This document shows, piece by piece, positions 1 to 10,417 of a DNA stretch of 64,000 nt (position 1 is its first letter; every line of letters begins with the position of its first letter). Source of the DNA: Axinella damicornis. Lineage: Eukaryota > Porifera > Demospongiae > Axinellida > Axinellidae. The translations under genes and the position numbers were made by a program. The DNA is taken from the NCBI GenBank assembly GCA_963931865.1, contig OZ007512.1, positions 6,690,208 to 6,754,207 on the forward strand, written 5' to 3'. The notes beneath the pieces were generated by a model, which was not told the DNA's origin, did no database searches, and saw only the letters and a program-made list of their open reading frames with translations.

Positions 1-442
1 CCATGTTATAGTCTGATGTGTAGAACACTAGTCCAATACCACAATGGACCTCTCATGTATGTGTATGTATGCATACAAATAAGATGTTTCAAAACCGGGA
101 GGGAGGGAAGGAGGGAGGGAGGGAGGGAGGGAGGGAGGGAGGGAGGGAGGGAGGGAGGGAGGGAGGGAGGGAGGGAGGGAGGGAGAGGAGAGAGGGAGGG
201 AGGGAGGCTGATCAACATCCTCTATAAGACCCACATCACATTTCGCGTTGCTTTGTGTCCATCATCATGCATTAATGTTGTATTTTTCATGTTTGTACAT
301 TTTGAATCCCTTTGGCTGTGCCAAGTGTGGACAGTCAAGTGTGCCATGTTATAGTCTGATGTGTAGAACACTAGTCCAATACCACAATGGACCTCTCATG
401 TATGTGTATGTATGCATACAAATGAGGTGTTTCAAAACCAGG
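1..442. repeat. Tandem duplication of a 99-bp flank around a GGGA tract
   Basis: The first 99 bases recur almost unchanged from position 344, giving a tandem duplication with a period of 343 bp. Each copy runs straight into a purine-rich GGGA or GGAT microsatellite at its 3' side (about 99-209 and 443-590). Long frames on both strands here encode only REGG or PPSL repeats and are not genes. Confidence 0.85.
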
Positions 443-610
443 ATGGATGGATGGATCGATGGATGGAGGGAGGGAGTGAGAGAGGGAGGAACGGAGGGAG
501 GGAGGGAGGGAAAGGGAAGTGAGAGGAGGATGGGAGGTAGGAGGAGCAAAGGGAAGTGAGAGGAAGGGAGGAAGAAGGGGAGGGAGGCACACAGGAAATC
601 CAGGCCTCAC

Positions 611-718
611 CAGGTTGGAGTTGAGGCTGCTGTTCAGGCTACTGGTGTCATGTACCAGGGGCTCACGCTCCCCGGTGGCTCCATGCCGGGAGCTGACCTG
701 CTTCGGGGAGCCCTGATC
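611..718 (-). CDS. Candidate internal exon, 36 codons, unknown protein
   Basis: On the minus strand, a good acceptor (ttcccccactgtgcag) precedes a 108-nt open block that ends at a GTGAGG donor, so the exon is phase 0 at both ends. It encodes 36 polar residues rich in Ser, Asn and charged residues, including GEREPLVHDTSSLNSSLNSN. EREPLV resembles an acidic dileucine sorting signal, so a cytosolic tail or loop of a membrane protein is one possibility. The block is more GC-rich than its surroundings. I do not recognise the family, and no neighbouring exon could be identified before the window edge. Confidence 0.4.
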
Positions 719-1093
719 CTGCACAGTGGGGGAAGCAGTACAACGGGTGAATGGGAAACTGAAAGGAAAAAGACAGAAGGAATGGAATACGGAGTCTGAT
801 CGTAGTGAATGGGCACAGAATGGGTGAATGCAAGTATTGAGCTGGGTAAATAAAAATATTGGAAGGGGATAATAGCATTGGAATGGGAGAATAGAAACAT
901 TGGAATGGGCAGACTGAAGTTTCAGAATGGAGGCACGGAGACAAAGTGAGCAGCGAAGAACGAATAGAACGTGAAGCAGTCGCTGAGAGTGTAAGCATGG
1001 AATGGAGAACAACTGTTATGACCGCTATACCTGGGCTGCAACTCGGTCCACTATACCTGGGCTGCCACTCGGTCCACTTTATTAACATGACAG
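719..1093. other. Non-coding stretch
   Basis: Purine-rich sequence with short imperfect repeats of ggaatgggnagaa (780-925) and a duplicated 'ctatacctgggctgc' pair near 1025-1070. No splice-bounded coding block is visible. Confidence 0.5.
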
Positions 1094-1153
1094 GAGCGCA
1101 TGATGACATCATTGTTTTTTCACGTGAAAAAACAATGATGTCATCATGCGCTC
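1094..1153. repeat. Perfect 60-bp palindrome centred on CACGTG
   Basis: The 30-bp arms (GAGCGCATGATGACATCATT onward) are perfectly complementary with no loop, and the centre is CACGTG at 1121-1126. A similar palindrome sharing the GATGACATCA core lies at 60845-60889. Shorter relatives with CAGGAGCGC ends lie near 3548 and 60738. This looks like a small fold-back element family. Confidence 0.9.
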
Positions 1154-1201
1154 TTGACATGGAAGTAGCAAGAATAATTATTTTGTCAACTATACACCTG
1201 T

Positions 1202-1429
1202 GTGGTGTGTGGTAGTGCGTGTGCGGGATTGTGTGGTAAGCGTGCTTGTGTATGTGTGTGTGTGCACATGTGTGTGTGTGTGCATGTGCATGTGCAAAGT
1301 GCGTGCATAATTTATGTGTTCTTGTGTGTATGCAGTACATACATGTATCTTGTATCCAATGTAGCGAGTACCACAGTAACCGTGGTTGCTAAAACAGCAG
1401 AAGCAGCGCAGAGAATGGCTACATAGTAT

Positions 1430-1460
<31 letters not shown>

Positions 1461-1471
1461 GGGGGGGGGGG
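1202..1471. repeat. GT-rich tracts ending in a 28-bp G run
   Basis: Imperfect GT repeats occupy about 1202-1300. A second (TG)n at 1429-1443 runs directly into 28 consecutive G (1444-1471). Confidence 0.9.
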
Positions 1472-2165
1472 TATGATTACACATCCTGACGTAACGTAAT
1501 AATTATACATTATGGCGGCTGGCATTAGAGGGACACTTTCGACTGAAGAAATTTAGTCACACTCCAACACAAACAGCTACTGTTGTCATCCACTAACAGT
1601 AACGTACGCAGGTCAGGGTCATCCTTCGTGCTTGTGTTCTCAGGAATCATGGTGCAGATTCTTTCCTCACCGATCACCGTGATATAGTACACGCTGTGCT
1701 CCTCGTACTGTCTTTATACTGTGCGTGTGTCTGTGTATGTGTGTGTGTGTGTGGGGGGGGGGAGGGGGGGGGGGAGGTTGAAGGTGGGTGGAAAATGCAG
1801 GGGGAGGGGCCGGGGGATTGGAGGGTGAAGGCAGAGGGAGGGGCAATGGCAGGAGGGGAGGAGGTTGAGGAGGGGGTGAGGGGAAAGAGTAGGAGTAGGT
1901 TGAAGAATGCTCTAGGTAATGACAGAATGTGCCATTTGTCCTGTTCAGGAAGAATGTCAGGGGAATGTGGTATCCACAGTAACATAAACATGCACTCTCT
2001 CCTGGTCTGAGCAGACCTATAGAGCAGTCCGACCACTGAGACAAGAGACACAACAGAAAGATAATCCTCACACATGATGAGGTGTGCTCAACGCCTTTAG
2101 CATCAGCACATCACCATAATGCTGTCTACAGATAATGCCAGCATATCAGAGGGTAGGCCTCTGCA

Positions 2166-2198
<33 letters not shown>

Positions 2199-2302
2199 CA
2201 CACACTTACTGTACCTTGGTAACTCTACTTGACGGAATGGACATCTGGTTAAGAAGGAGAAGTAAGCCTCCGTCAATTCCATTAATAGGGACATCACTGA
2301 TT
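1472..2302. other. Non-coding stretch with simple repeats
   Basis: Contains (TG)n followed by G-rich DNA at about 1725-1875 and (CA)n at 2163-2200. The frames of 100-150 aa seen here on either strand are made of low-complexity Pro, Cys or Gly runs. No supported gene. Confidence 0.5.
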
Positions 2303-2310
2303 TGATGAGA

Positions 2311-2510
2311 AGGGAGGGAGGGAAGGAGGGAGGGAAGGAGGGAGGGAGGGAGGGAGGGAGGGAGGGAGGGAGGGAGGGAGGGAGGGAGGGAGGGAGGGAG
2401 GGAGGCAGGGAGGGAGGGAGGGAGGGAGGGAGGGAGGGAGGGAGGGAGGGAGGCAGGCAGGCAGGGAGGGAGGGAGGGAGGGAGGGAGGGAGGGAGGGAG
2501 GGAGGGAGAG
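2311..2510. repeat. (GGGA)n microsatellite
   Basis: About 200 bp of GGGA repeats with GGCA variants at about 2404 and 2453-2463. It generates 88-148 aa low-complexity frames on both strands that are not genes. Confidence 0.95.
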
Positions 2511-2574
2511 GGAAGGTTCTGCAGCTAGTGTGGGTCCACTCCATTTCAATCTTGCAAACTTTGTTTAGAGAACT

Positions 2575-2780
2575 TGAACACTATTGGTCAGTCACTGCTT
2601 CAAAAATTTCGATGCATTCAAAACAGAACAAATCACTTTACAGTGGGGAGTACAAATTTATTTCCTCCCCACTCTAAATCTGGTTCGCCAATGTGGCGAA
2701 CACCAACAGCAGGAATGCAGCCGTGGACCCATGCTATGGTCAAGTCATTCACCACACCCTCTCCGACAATTCTTTAGGTA
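2575..2780. repeat. Dispersed repeat, copy A
   Basis: Diverged copy of the sequence at about 32850-33070. Shared blocks include ggtcagtcactg, aatctggnt, and aggaatgcagc followed by a GTGG(A/G)(C/T)CCA(T/C)GCTA(T/G)GGT segment. The similarity covers about 200 bp in the same orientation. The two short frames here are not conserved as protein. Confidence 0.6.
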
Positions 2781-4223
2781 CTGCTGACAGATGGAGCAAT
2801 CCCAGGTGTAAACATTGCGCAACTCATGCTGCTGCACGAGTTCACAAATCTCCAGAGGTATCCATTCTTAGTCATCTCTAGGAAGCAACAGGCCCACAAG
2901 CAAAGCCGCTTGTCATTGATCCACTTTCAGTGTATCAATACCCATTAGGTAACAATTCTTTAGGTACTGCTGACTAGATTAGGTCCCAGGCCACCAACAG
3001 TGACCAGCTGTTGACACTTGTGAGAGAGGCTATAGTATAGTAGTGCGGTATCTTAGTATCAGTCTTGGGCTAACAATTATCATATTACATGATGATATGT
3101 GGAGTTAGTTGAAGAGTGAAAGTTTATCCATGCCATAAGTGAAGGGCTACTACAGATTGTTCAGCAAACCTCATGGCACAGGACCAGAGTAGTCTCGTCT
3201 CGCATGTCTCGAATCCACGTACTGCAGACCCTTCGACCAGCTGGGCCAGACTTTACATATTCACTTTCAGGATGAGTTCAGTGACGCTGGAGGTATGTGC
3301 ACGTGCACCATTGAAAGGGGTGGGGCTGGACCGGAAATCAGAATTGAATGTAATTAGCTACACGCTGTGCATGACTAAATTACCTAGTCGGGCCAGCCTC
3401 TCGCCGCACCCACTACTAACCCCGTCGAGAGGGTGACTACCATTTACCTCCCGCATCAAGCACATCACTAGCAACTGAACGACTCTGAAGCTTCTGCACC
3501 AACTGTAAGTTCATAAAGAATCATGTCACTCTACTATAGCTAGTTATGTGTAGTCAGGAGCCTCATTATGCGCTCCTGGTGTAGTATAATTTACAGTCGA
3601 TAGTATCAGTACAATAAGTTTTTTGAGTGAGGAGAGAAGACCGAAACTTACAAATTAAGGATGAGACACTTTGCTAGCTTTGTATAGGCATGATACATGA
3701 ATAGGAAAGAAAAGAACAAATGATACAGGTTAATCCTTGTGATGCGATACACTAATTGTGGTATAATATTATGTCAGTACAATGTCATGATGAGTTCTGT
3801 GCATGGGCATTGTACTCTCTGGCTTCCTCCCTCATGTGACAAGAGTTTTACCAATCTGAGTCTCTTGCACGATCCGCACTAATCCTGTTAGTCCTACTGC
3901 ACTGCAGTATTAATATCTTGGTTGTTCCACAAGTGATAGGATCCTGCACACTATCTACAACCTAGATAGTTGCTGGTTGTGTGCTGCAGTTAGCTACACC
4001 GTGTGATCATTGATCATGATCAGCCAATACAGAGCATGCGCAGTTGCAGTCCAGTAATATATGGGGTCATCACCAATTCTGACCGCTGTTACATGCATAA
4101 CCTATCAGCTAGAGGGGTCTTGGGAGATCTGTAGCAGTCCAGTTCTCTTCAAGTGGGAGACAGCTAGTTCTTATATAACAGTAACTGTTATAGTTGAGGA
4201 ATTATTATTCTTTTTCTCTCCAG
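2781..4223. other. Non-coding stretch
   Basis: Mostly unique AT-rich sequence. It includes a small inverted repeat at about 3548-3572 (caggagc ... gcgctcctg) related to the palindromes at 1094 and 60738, and an 87-codon frame at 3173-3436 with no domain or splice support. Confidence 0.5.
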
Positions 4224-4622
4224 CCTCAATATGCCAGCCAGAACCCCTCCACGTATGAGCTCTCCTTCACCCCCACCACCAATTCAAGGGCCACCACCAG
4301 TTGACAGTCCGAGTCAACAACACTGAGATTGCAACATTCCATGTCTTTGTTCACCACCCTCCCACTCAGCTGGGCACTGCAGTGAGGGTGAACGAAACTT
4401 CCGTTGATGTACATTGCAGTCAGTGACACAAAAAACAGTTTGTAACTGAACAGAGCACTTCACAATGCACAGTATACTCAACATTCAGGGCCAGAATGTT
4501 CCCACCATAGGGTCCAAGGGGACACCACCATTTGGGGATGGAAACCCCATTGGAATTGCCACAGATGGTGATGGTAGTGTATACACAGCAACCAGTGATG
4601 ACAAACTGCACATAATGTCAAG
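4224..4622 (+). pseudogene. TRIM-type filamin domain plus NHL repeat fragment
   Basis: A polypyrimidine acceptor (ttctttttctctccag, ending 4223) opens a frame reading QNPSTYELSFTPTTN. After a frameshift near 4276-4283 it continues KGHHQLTVRVNNTEIATFHV ... HHPPTQLGTAVRVN and stops about 4430. From 4465 another frame reads through ...PTIGSKGTPPFGDGNPIGIA and then DGDGSVYTATSDDKLHIMSR to a GTATGC donor after 4622. The first part matches the filamin/ABP280 Ig-fold and the second an NHL propeller blade, in the order known from TRIM-NHL ubiquitin ligases (TRIM71-like). The frame break, the stop and the missing first blades suggest a decayed fragment; an assembly indel plus a missed intron is the alternative. 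Confidence 0.65.
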
Positions 4623-5504
4623 GTATGCATATTATGCACATTTTTGACGTTATGAATTACACAATATTCATGTAACTTGCTTGCACCATTGCACGGTTAT
4701 AAAAATATTTTGAGGACAATTATCAACCTTTCACTAGCAAAGACTGATTTCCGTTCTGGATGTACGGCGAGGTTCCAAACCCCAAGACCAAACTCTCGCA
4801 TCAGAATCACAGACAAAGCAGACTAGCTATATGGAAACTTCAAGTAGTGAATCGTTCATCCTCAGTCATGGGAATGATAGGAAGGATGTCATAGGCTGAT
4901 CCAGCCATGAAGGGAAACTCGAGAAGATTTACTAAATCTGCCAGCATCAAAACTTTCACCTCATTAATTAAGCATGTAACTTACAGTGTAAACTGTCTGG
5001 ACTCATACTACTGACCTTGTTGGAGATGGAAATAGGGATAGCAGAACAGTAAAACATTGGGAAGTAGGGTAGCTATACGGATGATAGCAGTTCAGCATAC
5101 AATCCCATCTCTCCACACAGTACATAGCTACATAATTATATAGTTCATATTATATAGCTACATAATTATATGTATGGCAAAAGGTATCAATAAGTGTCAT
5201 ACGATTTTTAAATCAGCCCGTATGAAGAGAGAATGTAAACAATTGAGCCCTGAGACATAAGGGTGATACCTCTCATGCCAAATCGATTCAAGACAGTTGC
5301 TTTAATTTCATCCAACATTTACTACGATGAGAAAAAGTGAATGAACATTGGCTTGTGGTGAAGTTCATTTCTTTACTGCTTGAGCCTCAAGACATAGTAA
5401 CAATCTTGTGCTATTTCACCAAGTTGATTCATTGATCAGGATGTATGCTACGTTTGAGTGAACTAATGTGTCAACAAAGGGACTGCTTAGTTGGTACCTA
5501 GCGA
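4623..5504. other. Non-coding stretch
   Basis: AT-rich unique sequence with a short tandem duplication of 'atagctacataattatat' near 5145-5171. No continuation of the NHL gene could be recognised. Confidence 0.5.
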
Positions 5505-6205
5505 AAGTTCCTAATCACATTTAGCAGCTTGGCAATGAACTGTATTCATGTCCACTCACGCTTGCAACACAAGTAACAAACCTACAGCCAAAACAGCAGC
5601 TTTTAAAGACTTTGTACCATTACTGTAATTGTGTCATTGATAAAGAAGTGAACGAATTCACACTTGCAGTGAACTTCCCTTGTTAGCACATGATTTTTCC
5701 TGTCCAGTTTGCCTTCCTGTATGCATGACCTTCAAGACATCACATCTTGAATTCTTGTCCCTCAGTATCATTGTCAGGAAATGGTTGTTTTGACAGTATT
5801 TCACTAGGCAGTAATGTTCATTACCAATTAAGCTGCCGAATGTGATTAGGAACTTTAACTCACTAGGCAATTATATCACATTTAGCAGCTTGGTAATGAA
5901 CGTTACTACTACCTAGTGAACTAAAATTCCTAATCACATTCAACAGCTTGGTAATGAACATTGCTGCCTAGTGAGTTAAAGTTCCTAATCACATTCAGCA
6001 GCTTGGTAATGAGCATTACTGCCCACTGAATTAGCGTTCCTAATCAACTATTCAGCAGCTTGGTAATGAACATTACTGCCTACTGAATTAGCGTTCCTAA
6101 TCACATATTCAGCAGCTTGGTAATAAACTGTATGTTTGCCTAGTGAACTTAAGTTTCTAATCCTAACCACATTATAGCTAAGCAGCTTGGTAATCAACTG
6201 AATCC
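5505..6205. repeat. Degenerate ~55-bp minisatellite
   Basis: Four or five recognisable units of about 55 bp lie between 5870 and 6205, each carrying 'cctaatcacatt', 'agcagcttggtaatgaac' and 'gcctagtgaa'. An isolated relative lies at about 5508-5545 and a remnant near 6605-6650. Confidence 0.8.
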
Positions 6206-6802
6206 ATGTCCACTGACACATGCAATGCAATGAGTAGCTGAAACTCTCTGTCAAAGAGCAACTTGTACTATAAAGCACTTTTGAACACACCATTACTGCA
6301 AACACAGCACCTCCTGGGATGATAGGAAAGTGCCAATCATAATTTCCATGTGAAGTGTCACGTTCTTAGTTGCACTCCTCATAGCCAGGAAAATAATTCA
6401 TTCATTGTAGCTGCTGTACTGCTTGAAACTTAATTAGCTACTTCTTAATTCCAGGAGTAATGATTTTCAATGCACACTTGCATTGAATTTCCTTGCTAGC
6501 ATAATAGTAGCTATGTGTGTTCGGCTGTCAAGTTTGCTTTCTGCATGAATTTTGTGGTACCTTATCAACTGACAGCAAACTGTTATGACAGAATGGGATA
6601 CATTGTGAGACTTCCTAATCACATTAGTATCTAGGGTAATGAACTGTAGCCTGTCCACTCACATGACAACAAACTGTCACTTCACTATATTATAGCATAA
6701 TTACTCCACCACCAAAAGCTATTAGTGCTGATTCTTCTGAGTAATTATACTTACGTGTGCATGCATGAGCTGCATGATGGATACATGTATGATGGATCAG
6801 CT

Positions 6803-7065
6803 GACCGACTGTAGGAAGCTATGACCACAAGGGTTGCATGGTTGAACATGACAGGGACTGGCCGATTGCAGGAAGCTATAACCACAAGGGTTGCATGGTT
6901 GAACATGACAGGGACTGTAGGAAGCTATGACCACAAGGGTTGCATGGTTGAACATGACAGGGACTGTAGGAAGCTATGACCACAAGGGTTGCATGGTTGA
7001 ACATGACAGGGACTGTAGGAAGCTATGACCACCAGGATTGCATGGTTGAACATGATAGGGACTGG
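6803..7065. repeat. ~50-bp minisatellite, five units
   Basis: Five near-identical units contain 'gactgtaggaagctatga' and 'ccacaagggttgcatggttg'. The second unit has a short insertion (ggccgattgcagg). No gene overlaps it. Confidence 0.9.
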
Positions 7066-8318
7066 TGTGCGACTACATAAGGTGGAGTAAGACCCGAGAC
7101 TTGCATGTGCTCAGCTCTTGTCTCCATTGCACGTATCAGCCAGAAGCCACCATCAAAGTTCACTTTCACGTTCACTTTCAATATTTGTGCAACTTCCACA
7201 GGTGTTTGCTTCCGTGTGGATAACTGCATTGTACAACTCGTACACCATTCCTGTTCTACTCAGAATCGGATTGCTGTCTTCATCAAGGAGGAAAGTCCTG
7301 GTCATCAGTGTCCTTTGTCACGCCATGCAAACCATGGTATGTCACTTCATGTTTATGCCAGTATAGTAAGGCCATACGGGCAGACTGGAATCACAGCTAT
7401 TCCACCCCCACTATCTGTGGGAATTCCTAATAAACAGCCCTAGCAAGACCCTTGCTCAGCTTGGCACGTTGGCCGGTGTCACATTAATCTGTCGGATAGA
7501 ATCTACCAGTTTACCAGTGGATTCGAAAGTAAAATTGGGAGATGCAAACCACAGCTTCTAGCCTGCAGTTAAGATAGGATTGGAGTCGCTAGCAGATCGG
7601 ATCCGCTCTGGATTGGATTTTCGGGAGATCAGATCCTCTGCGATACTGGCTTTGGTGTGAGTGTACTGTTACTACTGTACGGTGATTCACTGGCAATCAA
7701 TAATGGAGGCTTCTCAGTCACAGCTTACCAGTTCAGCAGCAGGAAGGAGGCACAGACTGTGGCCTCTTTAGCATAGCATTAGTGTTAGATGAGATGGAGT
7801 TCGGCCAAGGAAAGATGGGTAGCCACCTCCTAACGGCCACCAGCTATCTACTCCCACAAGACATAAGCCTAACCACGTGATCACGCTATTGACCATGTTA
7901 CGTGTGGGATGCCTGATATTTTCACACAAGGTGCAGTGTGAGTTTCGCTCATCTTGGTTTCTCTTTAGGACCTATGTCACCTGAGTTGGACAAAATTAGG
8001 CTTATGTCCAGTGTGAAATGAATAAATGCACAATTGATAACTGCTTGTTTTACCTTTTAGCTAACACCTGTTAATTATACTGCCCAGATCGAAACTGTTA
8101 AAGGTAAGATCACAGATAGGATTTTCGATCCACTGCATGTGACTCCGGATCTGTCAAAGCTTCAGAGTTCCATTTGAGAGGCAAAGTTCTTGATCGCATT
8201 GCATTGATTTCATTAATGGACTGCAACCTGCATGTTATTAATTGAGGAACTCCTGGGCAATAAAGTGTGGATGAAATTCATGATGTAATGTAATCACCAA
8301 GCAATGAGTATCAGAGGA
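7066..8318. other. Non-coding stretch
   Basis: Unique sequence. The 112-codon frame at 7105-7443 has no recognisable domain or splice support. No supported gene. Confidence 0.45.
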
Positions 8319-8750
8319 AGAAGTGAGCAGTAGTACACTGTATCACATGACGATGCTGTGTGCTACGGTGTACTGCAGAAGTGAGCAGTAGTACACTGTA
8401 TCACATGACGATGCTGTGTGCTACGGTGTACTGCAGAAGTGAGCAGTAGTACACTGTATCACATGACGATGCTGTATGCTACGGTGTACTGCAGAAGTGA
8501 GCAGTAGTACACTGTATCACATGACGATGCTGTGTGCTACGGTGTACTGCAGAAGTGAGCAGTAGTACACTGTATCACATGACGATGCTGTGTGCTACGG
8601 CGTACTGCAGAAGTGAGCAGTAGTACACTGTATCACATGACGATGCTGTGTGCTACGGTGTACTGCAGAAGTGAGTGGTAGTACACTGTATCACATGACG
8701 ATGCTGTGTGCTACGGTGTACTGCAGAAGTGAGCAGTAGTACATGTATCA
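8319..8750. repeat. 58-bp minisatellite, about 7.4 units
   Basis: Unit GAAGTGAGCAGTAGTACACT... with a 58-bp period. Copies differ by only one or two substitutions (for example GTGTGC/GTATGC and AGCAGT/AGTGGT), so the expansion is recent. Confidence 0.95.
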
Positions 8751-10417
8751 CATGATGTTATATGAGCATGACTCACTCTCAAGGACATGTGCTCATATTT
8801 ATAGAGCCAGCGATTTTTGAACCCAGCCATAGCATATAGTATGTATACTAGTCAATAGTATACACAGGCTGGTGCTATATATAGGTGTGGAATTCAGTTT
8901 GGTGATGTTTGTGTAGCTACAATCACTCCAAACTTACATGGTCCTGTGTTGTTTAGGCCACTTCGTGCTACTGGTTTCTGCAAACGTGAAAATCCCCCCA
9001 AACAGAAAAGAAACACAAGCATTTTTCTCACTCAAGCAAAAACACTATACTCTAGTCTAACCATTTTCTCTCCTCCCACCTTGCTTTCTTTATATAGCTG
9101 ACCAAGGCAATCATGAAACCTTCATTGGACTGTGAATTGCAATGACTCTATACAATAGTTAGCTGTGATAGCCAAGCAGTGACAATGATTAGGCCGACAT
9201 GCAATATTTTACAAATTAATGTATGCTGTATATGACAGTACAGAGTAACAGTTTCATGCATCCTCACCAAGGCAATCATGAAAATTTAATCGTCATTGGA
9301 CTGCGAACTAATCAATGAATGACTCTACAATAATTAGCTGAGATAGCCATGCAGCACGTTAGCTAGATGCACTAATGTGGTCAACCTCTTATTGTATTCA
9401 CTGCTCATGCCAATGTTATCTACTAGCCACTGCTAATGCTAATGCGGTCAACCCAAGAGCTCATAACAATATGGGTTCCACTACCGCCATCTCCGAATGA
9501 CGTAGGCAATCAGTGTGGTCTACACACTTGTTCAGGGGGGGGAGGGAGGGATGCATGCATAATTATAGTAAAATAAAATTTTTCCGCCCTTCGCGCGGAC
9601 TGATCGCCGCTTCGCAGCTCTGCGCACCGCCTTCGGCGATGCGCTGTGCACGTGCCGACCAACCTGCTGAACCCCACTTTCAAAATTTCTAGATGTTTGA
9701 AATGTAAGAGCAACTTACACTGTTCAGTGCATGGCTAAATATTATCTGCAGCACACTAATAAAGATCAGTTTGTCTGCAGAAGTCATGCACGTTGGAGAA
9801 GGCTGGGCTGTTTGAATGGCGATCAAACAGCCCAGCTTGTTCATAGCCGTTATAGTACAGGTAGCAAAATGAGTTTGACTAGCTATGCAGTGCCAAGAGG
9901 AGAAGTGTAGTATCTCTAGACCATGTGCTGCAGTTAGGGTGGTTAGCATCCTGGGTCTGTTCGAGTGAGAGTACTGACCACCATACAGTCTGACGGACTG
10001 CAGTACAGACCAGCTCTCTGGATCGAGTGCACGTCGTGTGAGGGGGAATGGTGTTGGATCTTCTTAAGTAGATGTTATATCCATTCTACAGACCTGTCAA
10101 GGTCGGCAGCCTCACTTGTCAATGAGTGGAGACCCCACCTCAAAATGAGTGAGATTGGCACAAAATGAGTGAGACCCCATGAACACCCATCCAATTTAAA
10201 CTCATGACACAATAAATACCATTCACAATGACGAATTTGACCTGTGAAGGTCAAGGTCAAGGCAGAAATTCATGACTAAATAAACATACAACATGCAGTT
10301 TCTAAACAACTTCACTATAAAAAACCGAACCTTAGCGGCTATATATAGCTGTTGATACAAAACAACACAAAAAGTACAGAACAAAACAAAACAAAAAAAC
10401 AAACAAACACAATAAAT
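8751..10417. other. Non-coding stretch with hairpins and a GC-rich block
   Basis: Holds a partial duplication of 'accaaggcaatcatgaaa ... cattggactg' (9100-9150 and 9268-9310), a CG-rich block at 9580-9655 (ccgcccttcgcgcgg ... cgccttcggcg) that looks like a SINE or MITE end, and a hairpin at about 9804-9841 (ggctgggctgtttg ... caaacagccc). No coding signal. Confidence 0.5.

Noticed and set aside
2103..2549. 148-codon Pro/Ser/Leu frame.
   Set aside because: GGGA microsatellite read on the minus strand.
8319..8750. Possible CRISPR-like array (regular 58-bp repeats), also considered for 17061, 38928 and 62518.
   Set aside because: The repeats are contiguous with no unique spacers, and the context is eukaryotic. 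These are minisatellites.
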